Below the pieces are notes generated by a model, which had not been told where the DNA came from, made no database searches, and saw nothing but the letters and a program-made list of their open reading frames with translations. A stretch of 40,866 nt of DNA. Source: Lachnospiraceae bacterium. Lineage in GTDB: Bacteria; Bacillota; Clostridia; Lachnospirales; Lachnospiraceae. Below are positions 33,906 through 40,866 of this stretch, one piece after another; position 1 is the first letter of the stretch; every line of letters begins with the position of its first letter. The DNA lies in assembly GCA_029063085.1 (NCBI GenBank), contig JAIDOW010000051.1, positions 1 through 40,866 on the forward strand, read 5' to 3'. Position numbers and translations under genes: made by a program.

Positions 33906-36677
33906 TTAATGTCCCGCTGCTTGTGGCGGAGTCTTTGACTCTGACTCCTCCTGCGTTTTATCATATTCCGGAAAAGTTATGATCACTTTAAACAAATCCC
34001 CATCCAATTTAATATCAAAGGTTCCTCCCTGCAATCTTGTCAGGTCTTTTGCAATCGAGAGCCCTAATCCACTTCCCTCCGTGCTTCTTGCCGAATCCCC
34101 TCTTGTAAATCTCTCCATCAGTTCTTCAGGACTGATATTAAGTGGTGCCGCAGATATATTTTTCAGAATAAATGTAATCACACTCTGCCTATTCGATAAA
34201 TCCGCATAGATTCTGGTTCCCGGATGTGCATATTTATATGCGTTTTGTAAGACATTTTCAATAATGCGGAACATCCGCCTTCCGTCTGCCAGCACTATTA
34301 CCGGCTCTTCCGGAATATTCACAACCACTTTTAAATCCCTTGTGGCAAATTTATCTTCAAATTCTCCCAATGCCTGTTTCATTAATTCGTTAAAAGCAAG
34401 GGGCATTTTTTCCAATTCTATATTACCTGACGTGGCTTTTGCCGCCTCCACCAGATCCTCCGTTAAATGTCGTAATCTCTGTGCTTTTGATTCCAGAACC
34501 TCCACATAGTGCTCCGCTTCGGGAGTAGGCATTTTCTCTGTTTTTAACAGATTAATATAATTGATAATAGAAGTCAGCGGTGTTTTTAAATCATGGGATA
34601 CATTAGTAATTAACTCCGTTTTCATCCGTTCATCTTTTATCGATGTTTCTACCGCAGCTTTGATTCCGTCACCAATATGATTAATTCCGTCATTTAATTC
34701 CTTAAACAACCCATTTTTCCTATCCAAAGAGACTTTATAATCCAGATTTCCTTTGGTAATCTCCGTTACGCCACGTGTCAGTTCTTTTAAATCCCTTACA
34801 GCATAAACAATGGCCGCCAGTGCAGCTATGTCCAGTAAAATAAACAACCCAAATCCGATTCTCCTCTGGGGCAGAAACCAGCAGATTGCCATTAATATTA
34901 CATAACCTGCAAACAGAATCAGGAGCTTATCTGTTCCTTTCAGACTGTAAAAAAACTCTTTCAGGTTTTCTCTCAGCCCCTTAACATGGCTGCCCTTTTT
35001 CTCTCCCTCTAAATTTCCGCTGTTTTTTTTTGCTCTTATCAAAAATTTATAAAGGAATGAACGCTCCTTCATATTATGCGCCCTCATTCTCCTGACAAAG
35101 CTTAAGGTCAGCATCATAAAAGAGAATCCAAATGGAACTGTTGACAAAGCAGTCTGTAACATTACTATTCTTATATTCATATCTCCAAAATAAATAATCC
35201 GTCCTCCCAAAACTGCAAGCAGACTACAGCCAACAAGAACAGCCATGAACAAAAGAATCCAAAGCTCTGTTGGAAGCCGGTCAAAGGAATTTAAAATAAC
35301 CTGTTTATCCCCTCTTCTCTTCTTACCGGTAGTATAGATCAGCAGCCCTGCCTGTAAAAACAATAAAATCAAGGCGATAGCAGCAATGACTACCGCAAAG
35401 CCCCCTCTGGAACAATTTTCATAATTCTGATAACTTTGAATCAACCTGCTTCCATCATCTGCGGATTTCACATTTGGATTGATTCCAAAATAAAATACTA
35501 TATCCTGAGGCAGATAGCTAAATGCCTCCTCTATCACATTATAAAAGTCCAGGCTCTCCACATTCTGAAGGTTTTCCTCTTCTTCAGAATTCGTTCTTCC
35601 ATATTCGAGAGCGTTCTTCCCAACCATACGATATGCATGCTGCAAACTAGTAATATCTTCAAGGCTTTCAACATTGCTTTTCTCATATTGGGAATTTTTT
35701 ACATAGTAGTAAAACGAACTGTTTTCAAGCGTATTGACTTTAGCCAGTTCTATATTAATACCGCTTTGCTGGTTCAGTCTGCTCCATATTCCTCCATTAT
35801 CCAGATTATCTGCTTTTAACAGCGAGAAAATAATACTGCCTTCAATATTTTCAGGTTCTCCTATCTCATTTTTCAAATCATAGGAACTGTAAATATAACT
35901 GCCCATGGGAGTAAAATAATTATCGCTGGTGGAATAGTATAAATTTTTTTCAGGGTCATATACAGCACACTCAACCTCAGGAACTTTTATGATAGCTTCC
36001 TCAAGTTTTTCTTCTTCTGCTCCGTTTTCTTCCTCACTTTTAGCAGTATCATCACCGAAAATCACTACATATTGTCCATCTTCAGCAAAAACAAAATAGG
36101 CCGACTCTGAAAAATATTCAGAATACATATGCTCTGCATTCTGACGTACACTTGCACCCGTCTTAAACAAATTTTGAAATGCTTCCTCTGAGAAATACAA
36201 AAAATTATTATCTATTAAAGCTGCATTCGCAAATAAATACTCCAGAATCTGGGAGTGTCTGGATAAATCAAAACCACAATTTAAAGTCCGAATCTTATAA
36301 CGATCCTTATTATTCATAACATCTTCAATAGACATTCCATCCTGACAGTCCTGCATCATAGCAATCAGATCATAAAAAGTAATAGTTCTTTTTTCTACAT
36401 CCGTGATAGAAAATTCCTTAAAATTTTTTTCATATATTGTTGCCAGACTGTACATCAGACTGCTCGCTTCATTACTTACATCTATCTGATATGTATTACT
36501 CTGAAAATAATCTGCCTTAGGAAAATGTAAAATATCTGACCCATAATGCAGAATACCATAAACAGAAAATACCAGTCCTGTCATAAAGACACAAAATGTC
36601 AGCATACAAAACAGTCCTCTTGCAAGTTTTCCTGAAGTGGAAAATAGCCATTTTTCCGTTTGCTCTCTCTCTTTCAT
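33906..36677 (-). CDS. Membrane sensor histidine kinase
   Basis: A 923-residue kinase. It has an N-terminal membrane helix (about 14-40) and a large outside sensor domain (about 45-425). More helices follow between about 425 and 645, then a HAMP-like linker (KELTRGVTEITKGNLDYKV). The HisKA box is NVSHDLKTPLTSIINYI (phospho-His near residue 690). The ATPase lobe has ENVLQNAYKYAHPG (N box) and GSGLGLSIAKDL (G box). AAGGAG precedes the ATG. It lies 98 bases after the response regulator gene. The large size and several internal helices suggest an envelope or antimicrobial sensor. The signal is unknown. Confidence 0.93.
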   Translation of the reverse strand: MKEREQTEKWLFSTSGKLARGLFCMLTFCVFMTGLVFSVYGILHYGSDILHFPKADYFQSNTYQIDVSNEASSLMYSLATIYEKNFKEFSITDVEKRTITFYDLIAMMQDCQDGMSIEDVMNNKDRYKIRTLNCGFDLSRHSQILEYLFANAALIDNNFLYFSEEAFQNLFKTGASVRQNAEHMYSEYFSESAYFVFAEDGQYVVIFGDDTAKSEEENGAEEEKLEEAIIKVPEVECAVYDPEKNLYYSTSDNYFTPMGSYIYSSYDLKNEIGEPENIEGSIIFSLLKADNLDNGGIWSRLNQQSGINIELAKVNTLENSSFYYYVKNSQYEKSNVESLEDITSLQHAYRMVGKNALEYGRTNSEEEENLQNVESLDFYNVIEEAFSYLPQDIVFYFGINPNVKSADDGSRLIQSYQNYENCSRGGFAVVIAAIALILLFLQAGLLIYTTGKKRRGDKQVILNSFDRLPTELWILLFMAVLVGCSLLAVLGGRIIYFGDMNIRIVMLQTALSTVPFGFSFMMLTLSFVRRMRAHNMKERSFLYKFLIRAKKNSGNLEGEKKGSHVKGLRENLKEFFYSLKGTDKLLILFAGYVILMAICWFLPQRRIGFGLFILLDIAALAAIVYAVRDLKELTRGVTEITKGNLDYKVSLDRKNGLFKELNDGINHIGDGIKAAVETSIKDERMKTELITNVSHDLKTPLTSIINYINLLKTEKMPTPEAEHYVEVLESKAQRLRHLTEDLVEAAKATSGNIELEKMPLAFNELMKQALGEFEDKFATRDLKVVVNIPEEPVIVLADGRRMFRIIENVLQNAYKYAHPGTRIYADLSNRQSVITFILKNISAAPLNISPEELMERFTRGDSARSTEGSGLGLSIAKDLTRLQGGTFDIKLDGDLFKVIITFPEYDKTQEESESKTPPQAAGH

Positions 36678-36694
36678 GGCAGTCTCCTTATTAT

Positions 36695-36710
36695 CCTATA
36701 ACCAATTTTG
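36695..36710. repeat. TATAACCAATTTT element, copy 3
   Basis: CCTATAACCAATTTTG sits 18 bases upstream of the histidine kinase start, between it and the response regulator gene. It matches copies 1 and 2 except for one base of the core. Confidence 0.45.
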
Positions 36711-36775
36711 CTCCTTTACTATGATAGCCGTGTGCATAAGGGCCGCTGCATCCGGCTTTTATTCGCATAAATCGA

Positions 36776-37465
36776 TTATTTCCTTTCCATACGGTATCCA
36801 ACGCCCCACATTACTTTTATATAGTCCGGATTCTTCGGATCAATCTCAATCTTTTCCCGAATCCTTCTGATGTGTACCGATACGATATTGTCCGTGGCAT
36901 ATGCATCTTCCTCCCATATTCTTTCATAAATCTGTGCAGAAGAAAACACTGTTCCCACATTTTCCATTAACAGCTGTAAAATTTTAAATTCCGTAGGCGT
37001 GAGTTTTACACTTTCTCCATCTACAGTAACAATCTTTTGTTCCCGATCCATTGCAATAGATCCATTTATCAAAAGATTGTCATTGTTCTGTTCTATCCCG
37101 CCCAGCTTTGTATATCTTCTTAGCTGGGATTTTACTCTTGCAATCAGTTCTAACGGATTAAAGGGCTTGGTCACATAATCATCTGCCCCTACATTTAGTC
37201 CCAGAATCTTGTCCACGTCTTCAGATTTTGCAGAAAGCAGGATTACGGGAATGGAACTGTTTTCCCGCAGCTTTAGCAATGCATGGATTCCGTCCAATTC
37301 TGGCATCATAATATCCAGAATAATTAAGTGAATCTCCTCTCTCTCCATAACCTCCAATGCTTCTTTTCCATTATAGGCCGGAACTATGTTGTAACCTTCC
37401 TGTTTTAAATAAATGGAAATAGCTTCCACTATTTCTTTGTCATCATCGCAAACTAATATAGTCAT
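36776..37465 (-). CDS. OmpR/PhoB-type response regulator
   Basis: A 229-residue regulator with a receiver domain: DDD at 7-9, phospho-acceptor Asp51 in LIILDIMMPELDG, and the Thr/Lys switch in LSAKSEDVD and DDYVTKPFNP. A C-terminal winged helix (LTPTEFKILQLLMENVG, IVSVHIRRIREKIE, GVGYRM) binds DNA. GAGGTG precedes the ATG. It is the first gene of the two-component operon and should be phosphorylated by the kinase that follows. Confidence 0.95.
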   Translation of the reverse strand: MTILVCDDDKEIVEAISIYLKQEGYNIVPAYNGKEALEVMEREEIHLIILDIMMPELDGIHALLKLRENSSIPVILLSAKSEDVDKILGLNVGADDYVTKPFNPLELIARVKSQLRRYTKLGGIEQNNDNLLINGSIAMDREQKIVTVDGESVKLTPTEFKILQLLMENVGTVFSSAQIYERIWEEDAYATDNIVSVHIRRIREKIEIDPKNPDYIKVMWGVGYRMERK

Positions 37466-37482
37466 TATTTCACCTCACCCCT

Positions 37483-37525
37483 ACTATACGTCAGCACAAG
37501 TAAATTATCAAGTTCCATTATGGAA
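37483..37525 (-). promoter_or_regulatory. Promoter and upstream palindrome of the two-component operon
   Basis: TTGATA (37506-37511), 17 bases, TATAGT (37483-37488) on the minus strand. Immediately upstream of the -35 lies TTCCATTATGGAA (37513-37525), a perfect palindrome around a central T, suited to regulator binding. Confidence 0.55.
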
Positions 37526-37894
37526 ACTTTAGAATTCTTCATAAACACAGGTATTTTTTACCTTCCACCATGTACTGCCAGTAAGCCTTATTATCAATAT
37601 GGCTTTATTTTACAAAAAAATAATTACAAAAATGCATACAAAAAAATGAAGAAATTCTTACGATTGTCCCTTTTTCCATTCAATTGGAAAGTCTCGCTTA
37701 CTCTTTCTGATTTTGTTTTATCCATTTTATTTTACCTTCCGATTTTGGACAAACAAAAAACCATTACACAGCAATGCGAATCACAAGAGATTTTCTCTTA
37801 TTCTGATACTGCACACCATGTAACGGCTTTAAATTTAAAATCCATACCTTATACACTGCCCGTAAATCTGAGTCAGCAACTCTGTGGGAATCAA
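37526..37894. other. Non-coding gap between the two-component operon and the broken FN3 gene
   Basis: About 370 bases without a supported gene. A 129-codon plus-strand frame crosses it into the next gene, but it lacks a ribosome site and a recognisable domain. The right part is probably the decayed remainder of the broken FN3 copy. Confidence 0.4.
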
Positions 37895-38170
37895 TCAACT
37901 TTCCGCTGACGGATTACGGACAATCTTCACCTTTACATATTTCTTTGAGGAACGGTCATACCGGTAAATGATATAACCATCCACTTCTGCATCCGGTTTC
38001 CATCTGATCCGGACAGATGTGTTGGAATTCCTGATTGCCCTGACATTTTCTGGGGCATCATATGTAACACCCTTACTGGTTGCATATGCTAGTTGTCCAG
38101 ACAGGAAAAAAACTGACAGCAGTGCCGTTATCAGAATACATATAATCCCTTGTAGCATTTTTCTATTCAT
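37895..38170 (-). pseudogene. Truncated third copy of the FN3/Big2 secreted protein
   Basis: The 91-codon frame has a signal peptide (ITALLSVFFLSGQLAYA) and the first half of an FN3 domain. It then stops at a TGA just where the intact copies read SADRWIDRKLK. After that point the similarity is lost. The signal peptide is like that of the 38267-39364 copy, while the FN3 segment NTSVRIRWKPDAEVDGYI is like that of the 39461 copy. It is therefore a decayed, mosaic paralogue. A short secreted product could still be made. Confidence 0.75.
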
Positions 38171-39364
38171 ATTTCTTCTCCTCCCTGTTTTGGCAAACTG
38201 CCGTTAATTGACTGGCTGTCACTTTCTATAAATCCTTTAACAGGATTACCAAATCATAAGTTAAATTCAATGTGGATAAAATCTGTATGCCGTCCAATGT
38301 GGTCCTATCTGTATATCCCAAAACTCACTGCAATCATTATCAAACCAGAAATACACATATGCCTCCAATGCCTCCTTGGTATCTTCCTTTTTCAGTATGT
38401 AATCTACACTATCACAATGTACCTCAATACTAATGTAATAAGGGAACTCCACCAGCAGTTTTTCTATATCCTTCCTTAAATTCCCGATATCCGCATTTTC
38501 CGGTGTGATTACCACATTAGCATGGTCATCCAAATCCATATAAATAACATTACCTTCACCAATCCTGTGTATGGAGTAGTACTCTGCTATATCTTGTATC
38601 TGAGGTTTAAAATCTGTAATCAGGGTATAGATATCATCTTCCCTGCTATAGTTATAAAAGTCATCCTCCTTGGCATAATTCTTAACGTTCACTTTTACTT
38701 CCGTCTTTGCACCGTTGTGTGCCTTTGCATAGATGCTGCAACTTCCTGGTGCTGCACCTGCCTTGACCACACCATTCTGGTCTACCGTTGCTATGGAAGT
38801 GTCACTGCTGTACCACCTTACCTTATCAGAAAACGGCTTTTTCTTTTTGTTCTTCCCATATCTGGTTGCAACGACTCTGCTTTTCAGCTTCTGGCTGGAA
38901 CACAGTCCCAGATTCACCTTCTTCTTATCCACCTTTGGTGCCTGTGCATTGACAGATTTACTGTACCTCTTGTACGTCCTGGCACTCACCCAGTCCGAAA
39001 GGGCACTGACCTGCTTTTTTCCGTCCACCATCCTGTAAGAGGCTACTTTATACCGATAGACCTTATTGCTCTTTAACTTCCTGTCAATCCATCTGTCTGC
39101 TGATGAACCCCTGACGACCTTCACCTTTACATATTTCTTTGCGGAACGGTCATACCGGTAAATGATGTAACCGTCCACGTCTGTATCTGTTTTCCATCTG
39201 AGCCGGACAGATGTACTGGAATTCCTGACTGCCCTGACGTTTTCAGGGGCATCATATGTGACACCCGTGCCGGATGCATATGCTAGCTGTCCAGACAGGA
39301 AAAGGACTGACAGCAGTGCCGTTATCAGAATACATATAATCCCCTTTATCATTCTTCTATCCAT
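38171..39364. repeat. Tandem repeat unit 1 (gene plus spacer, 1194 bp)
   Basis: The unit covers a spacer and the FN3/Big2 gene. The next unit begins exactly 1194 bp later. The 96-bp spacers (38171-38266 and 39365-39460) differ at one base (G/T in TTTAACA-g/t-GATTACC). Confidence 0.85.
38267..39364 (-). CDS. Secreted FN3/Big2 two-domain protein, copy A
   Basis: A 365-residue exported protein: signal peptide (about 1-31), FN3 domain (about 38-130, APENVRAVRNSSTSVRLRW to ALSDWVSARTY), and Big2 Ig-like domain (about 148-232, SSDTSIATVDQNGVVKAGA). A C-terminal alpha/beta domain of about 130 residues follows, which I do not recognise. There is no anchor motif. GGAGGAG precedes the ATG. Residues about 100-300 are identical to copy B, while both ends differ. 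It belongs to one operon with copy B and a metzincin-like protease. Likely a surface or secreted binding protein. Confidence 0.8.
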   Translation of the reverse strand: MDRRMIKGIICILITALLSVLFLSGQLAYASGTGVTYDAPENVRAVRNSSTSVRLRWKTDTDVDGYIIYRYDRSAKKYVKVKVVRGSSADRWIDRKLKSNKVYRYKVASYRMVDGKKQVSALSDWVSARTYKRYSKSVNAQAPKVDKKKVNLGLCSSQKLKSRVVATRYGKNKKKKPFSDKVRWYSSDTSIATVDQNGVVKAGAAPGSCSIYAKAHNGAKTEVKVNVKNYAKEDDFYNYSREDDIYTLITDFKPQIQDIAEYYSIHRIGEGNVIYMDLDDHANVVITPENADIGNLRKDIEKLLVEFPYYISIEVHCDSVDYILKKEDTKEALEAYVYFWFDNDCSEFWDIQIGPHWTAYRFYPH

Positions 39365-40558
39365 ATTTCTTCTCCTCCCTGTTTTGGCAAACTGCCGTTA
39401 ATTGACTGGCTGTCACTTTCTATAAATCCTTTAACATGATTACCAAATCATAAGTTAAATTCAATGTGGATAAAATCTGTATGCCGTCCAATGTGGTCCT
39501 ACCTGTATGCTCCACCATTCGTTACAGTCATTGTCAAACCAAAAAACTACATATGCTTTCAATGATTCATCACTATCTTCTTTCCTTAATATATATTCCA
39601 CCCTGTCACAATATACCTCAATACTAATGTAATAAGGGAACTCTACCAGCAGTTTTTCTATATCCTCCCTTAAATTCCCGATATCCGCATTTTCCGGTGT
39701 GATTACCACGTTAGCATGGTCATCCAAATCCATATAAATAACATTACCTTCACCAATCCTGTGTATGGAGTAGTACTCTGCTATATCTTGTATCTGAGGT
39801 TTAAAATCTGTAATCAGGGTATAGATATCATCTTCCCTGCTATAGTTATAAAAGTCATCCTCCTTGGCATAATTCTTAACGTTCACTTTTACTTCCGTCT
39901 TTGCACCGTTGTGTGCCTTTGCATAGATGCTGCAACTTCCTGGTGCTGCACCTGCCTTGACCACACCATTCTGGTCTACCGTTGCTATGGAAGTGTCACT
40001 GCTGTACCACCTTACCTTATCAGAAAACGGCTTTTTCTTTTTGTTCTTCCCATATCTGGTTGCAACGACTCTGCTTTTCAGCTTCTGGCTGGAACACAGT
40101 CCCAGATTCACCTTCTTCTTATCCACCTTTGGTGCCTGTGCATTGACAGATTTACTGTACCTCTTGTACGTCCTGGCACTCACCCAGTCCGAAAGGGCAC
40201 TGACCTGCTTTTTTCCGTCCACCATCCTGTAAGAGGCTACTTTATACCGATAGACCTTATTGGTCTTTAACTTCCTGTCAATCCATCTGTCTGCTGATGA
40301 ATCCCTGACAACCTTCACCTTTACATATTTCTTTGCGGAACGGTCATACCGGTAAATGATATAGCCATCCACTTCTGCATCCGGTTTCCAGCTGATCCGG
40401 ACGGATGTGTTGGAATTCCTGACTGCCCTGACGTTTTCAGGAGCAGTCTTCTGATTACCATCACCAATAGCATATGCTGTCCTTCCTTGCATCAGGATAA
40501 CTGACAATATCACCATCACCCACATTGCTGTAATATAACCCTTTACTTTTTCATCCAT
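39365..40558. repeat. Tandem repeat unit 2
   Basis: Same length as unit 1. The central part of the gene is almost identical at the DNA level. The first 130 bases of the gene (signal peptide) and the last 150 (C-terminus) have diverged. Confidence 0.8.
39461..40558 (-). CDS. Secreted FN3/Big2 two-domain protein, copy B
   Basis: Same architecture as copy A: FN3, Big2 and the unknown C-terminal domain, 365 residues from MDEKVKGYITAM. The signal peptide (MVILSVILMQGRTAYA) differs fully from copy A, and the last 60 residues differ at scattered sites. ATG 40558 with GGGAGGG upstream aligns with the start of copy A. An earlier ATG at 40576 overlaps the protease stop (TGATG), which points to translational coupling in any case. 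Confidence 0.8.
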   Translation of the reverse strand: MDEKVKGYITAMWVMVILSVILMQGRTAYAIGDGNQKTAPENVRAVRNSNTSVRISWKPDAEVDGYIIYRYDRSAKKYVKVKVVRDSSADRWIDRKLKTNKVYRYKVASYRMVDGKKQVSALSDWVSARTYKRYSKSVNAQAPKVDKKKVNLGLCSSQKLKSRVVATRYGKNKKKKPFSDKVRWYSSDTSIATVDQNGVVKAGAAPGSCSIYAKAHNGAKTEVKVNVKNYAKEDDFYNYSREDDIYTLITDFKPQIQDIAEYYSIHRIGEGNVIYMDLDDHANVVITPENADIGNLREDIEKLLVEFPYYISIEVYCDRVEYILRKEDSDESLKAYVVFWFDNDCNEWWSIQVGPHWTAYRFYPH

Positions 40559-40575
40559 ATCTATTTTCCCTCCCA

Positions 40576-40866
40576 TCACTTATCCTTTTGATAATCCTTA
40601 TGGTTTTTGATCACATCAGAAATCGTTTCATCACCGTAGGTCTTAAAACACTGTGATCCGAAGTCTGGTATACCGGTTTCCCTGTCCACTGCCTTTAGCA
40701 TCATTTCTATTCCATTTGCGTTGATTTTTGTACAACTACTGTGATACTTCATTAAATTATCATATGCCTTATCACCACACTTTTCTCCGGTCTCACTGTT
40801 ATCCGCACATCTGTCATATTTCTCAGAGGGATAGGCATCATCCAGCCCCAGGATATGCCCCAGCTC
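40576..40866 (-). CDS. C-terminus of a metzincin-like zinc protease (partial)
   Basis: The open frame runs off the window edge and gives the last 96 residues. It begins ELGHILGLDDAYPSEKY, which is the tail of an HExxHxxGxxD zinc site (the first His lies outside). DNLMKYHSS follows, which looks like the Met-turn of metzincins. Four or more Cys residues suggest disulfides, so the protein is probably secreted. Its TGA overlaps an ATG of the FN3/Big2 copy B frame. It may process or act with the FN3/Big2 proteins. The N-terminal part is not visible. Confidence 0.65.
   Translation of the reverse strand, partial: ELGHILGLDDAYPSEKYDRCADNSETGEKCGDKAYDNLMKYHSSCTKINANGIEMMLKAVDRETGIPDFGSQCFKTYGDETISDVIKNHKDYQKDK

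Noticed and set aside
30875-36710. TGTAACCAATTTT copies as a CRISPR array
   Set aside because: Copies are few, irregularly spaced over kilobases and tied to gene starts, without uniform spacers.
37520-37909. 129-codon plus-strand frame
   Set aside because: No ribosome site, composition not protein-like, overlaps the broken FN3 copy; treated as non-coding.
38522-39076. Long plus-strand open frame of 184 codons, repeated at 39716-40270
   Set aside because: It is the antisense shadow of the FN3/Big2 copies and repeats only because those genes are duplicated; no ribosome site or domain.

Overview
The window looks like a chromosome segment from a low-GC Gram-positive anaerobe of the Clostridia, most likely a Lachnospiraceae gut commensal. 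This rests on a T-box leader on valS, AGGAGG-type ribosome sites, a BspA-type leucine-rich surface protein, a PadR/HAAS operon, paired sigma/anti-sigma genes and an LTA-synthase-like sulfatase. Genus is not assigned. Most genes lie on the minus strand. No rRNA, tRNA, CRISPR array or transposase was found.

Region by region. 1-3.0 kb: a sodium/solute symporter with a perfect sigma-A promoter, then a sulfotransferase-like protein. 3.2-4.9 kb: a two-gene unit of a WXG100/T7SS-like protein with a papain-like cysteine peptidase domain and a lipoprotein. 5.0-6.6 kb: a stand-alone reverse transcriptase preceded by about 300 bases with two long inverted repeats and a 40-codon ORF. This is the best candidate here for an undescribed system. 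6.6-10.2 kb: a small hypothetical gene and valS with its T-box. 10.3-14.4 kb: a large transglutaminase-like/LRR surface protein and a Cys-containing membrane protein. 14.6-18.8 kb: a small orphan gene, a sulfonate/nitrate-type ABC transporter and a divergent LacI-family regulator; the divergent region carries two identical LacI/cre-type operators. 18.9-22.3 kb: two paralogous secreted or anti-sigma-like proteins, only one of which keeps a cytosolic arm and an adjacent ECF sigma gene. 22.4-23.7 kb: a padR-HAAS-membrane protein operon. 23.7-25.6 kb: an AT-rich stretch with an orphan terminator, then a rhuM-family gene, with signs of lateral gain. 25.6-30.9 kb: a cell-envelope cluster of an LtaS-like sulfatase, a two-TM protein, a LysM/G5/M23 peptidase and a flavin reductase. 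31.2-33.6 kb: YbjQ, a small membrane protein, a hemolysin III homologue and a nitrilase. 33.9-37.5 kb: an OmpR-type two-component system. 37.9-40.9 kb: a tandem array of secreted FN3/Big2 proteins (two near-identical copies and one broken copy) behind the C-terminus of a metzincin-like protease.

Many genes act at the cell surface: adhesins, an endopeptidase, a polymer synthase, a putative secreted effector, and envelope sensors. Recurrent short non-coding motifs sit just upstream of several start codons between 30.8 and 36.8 kb. All family assignments come from reading motifs by eye; no search was run.
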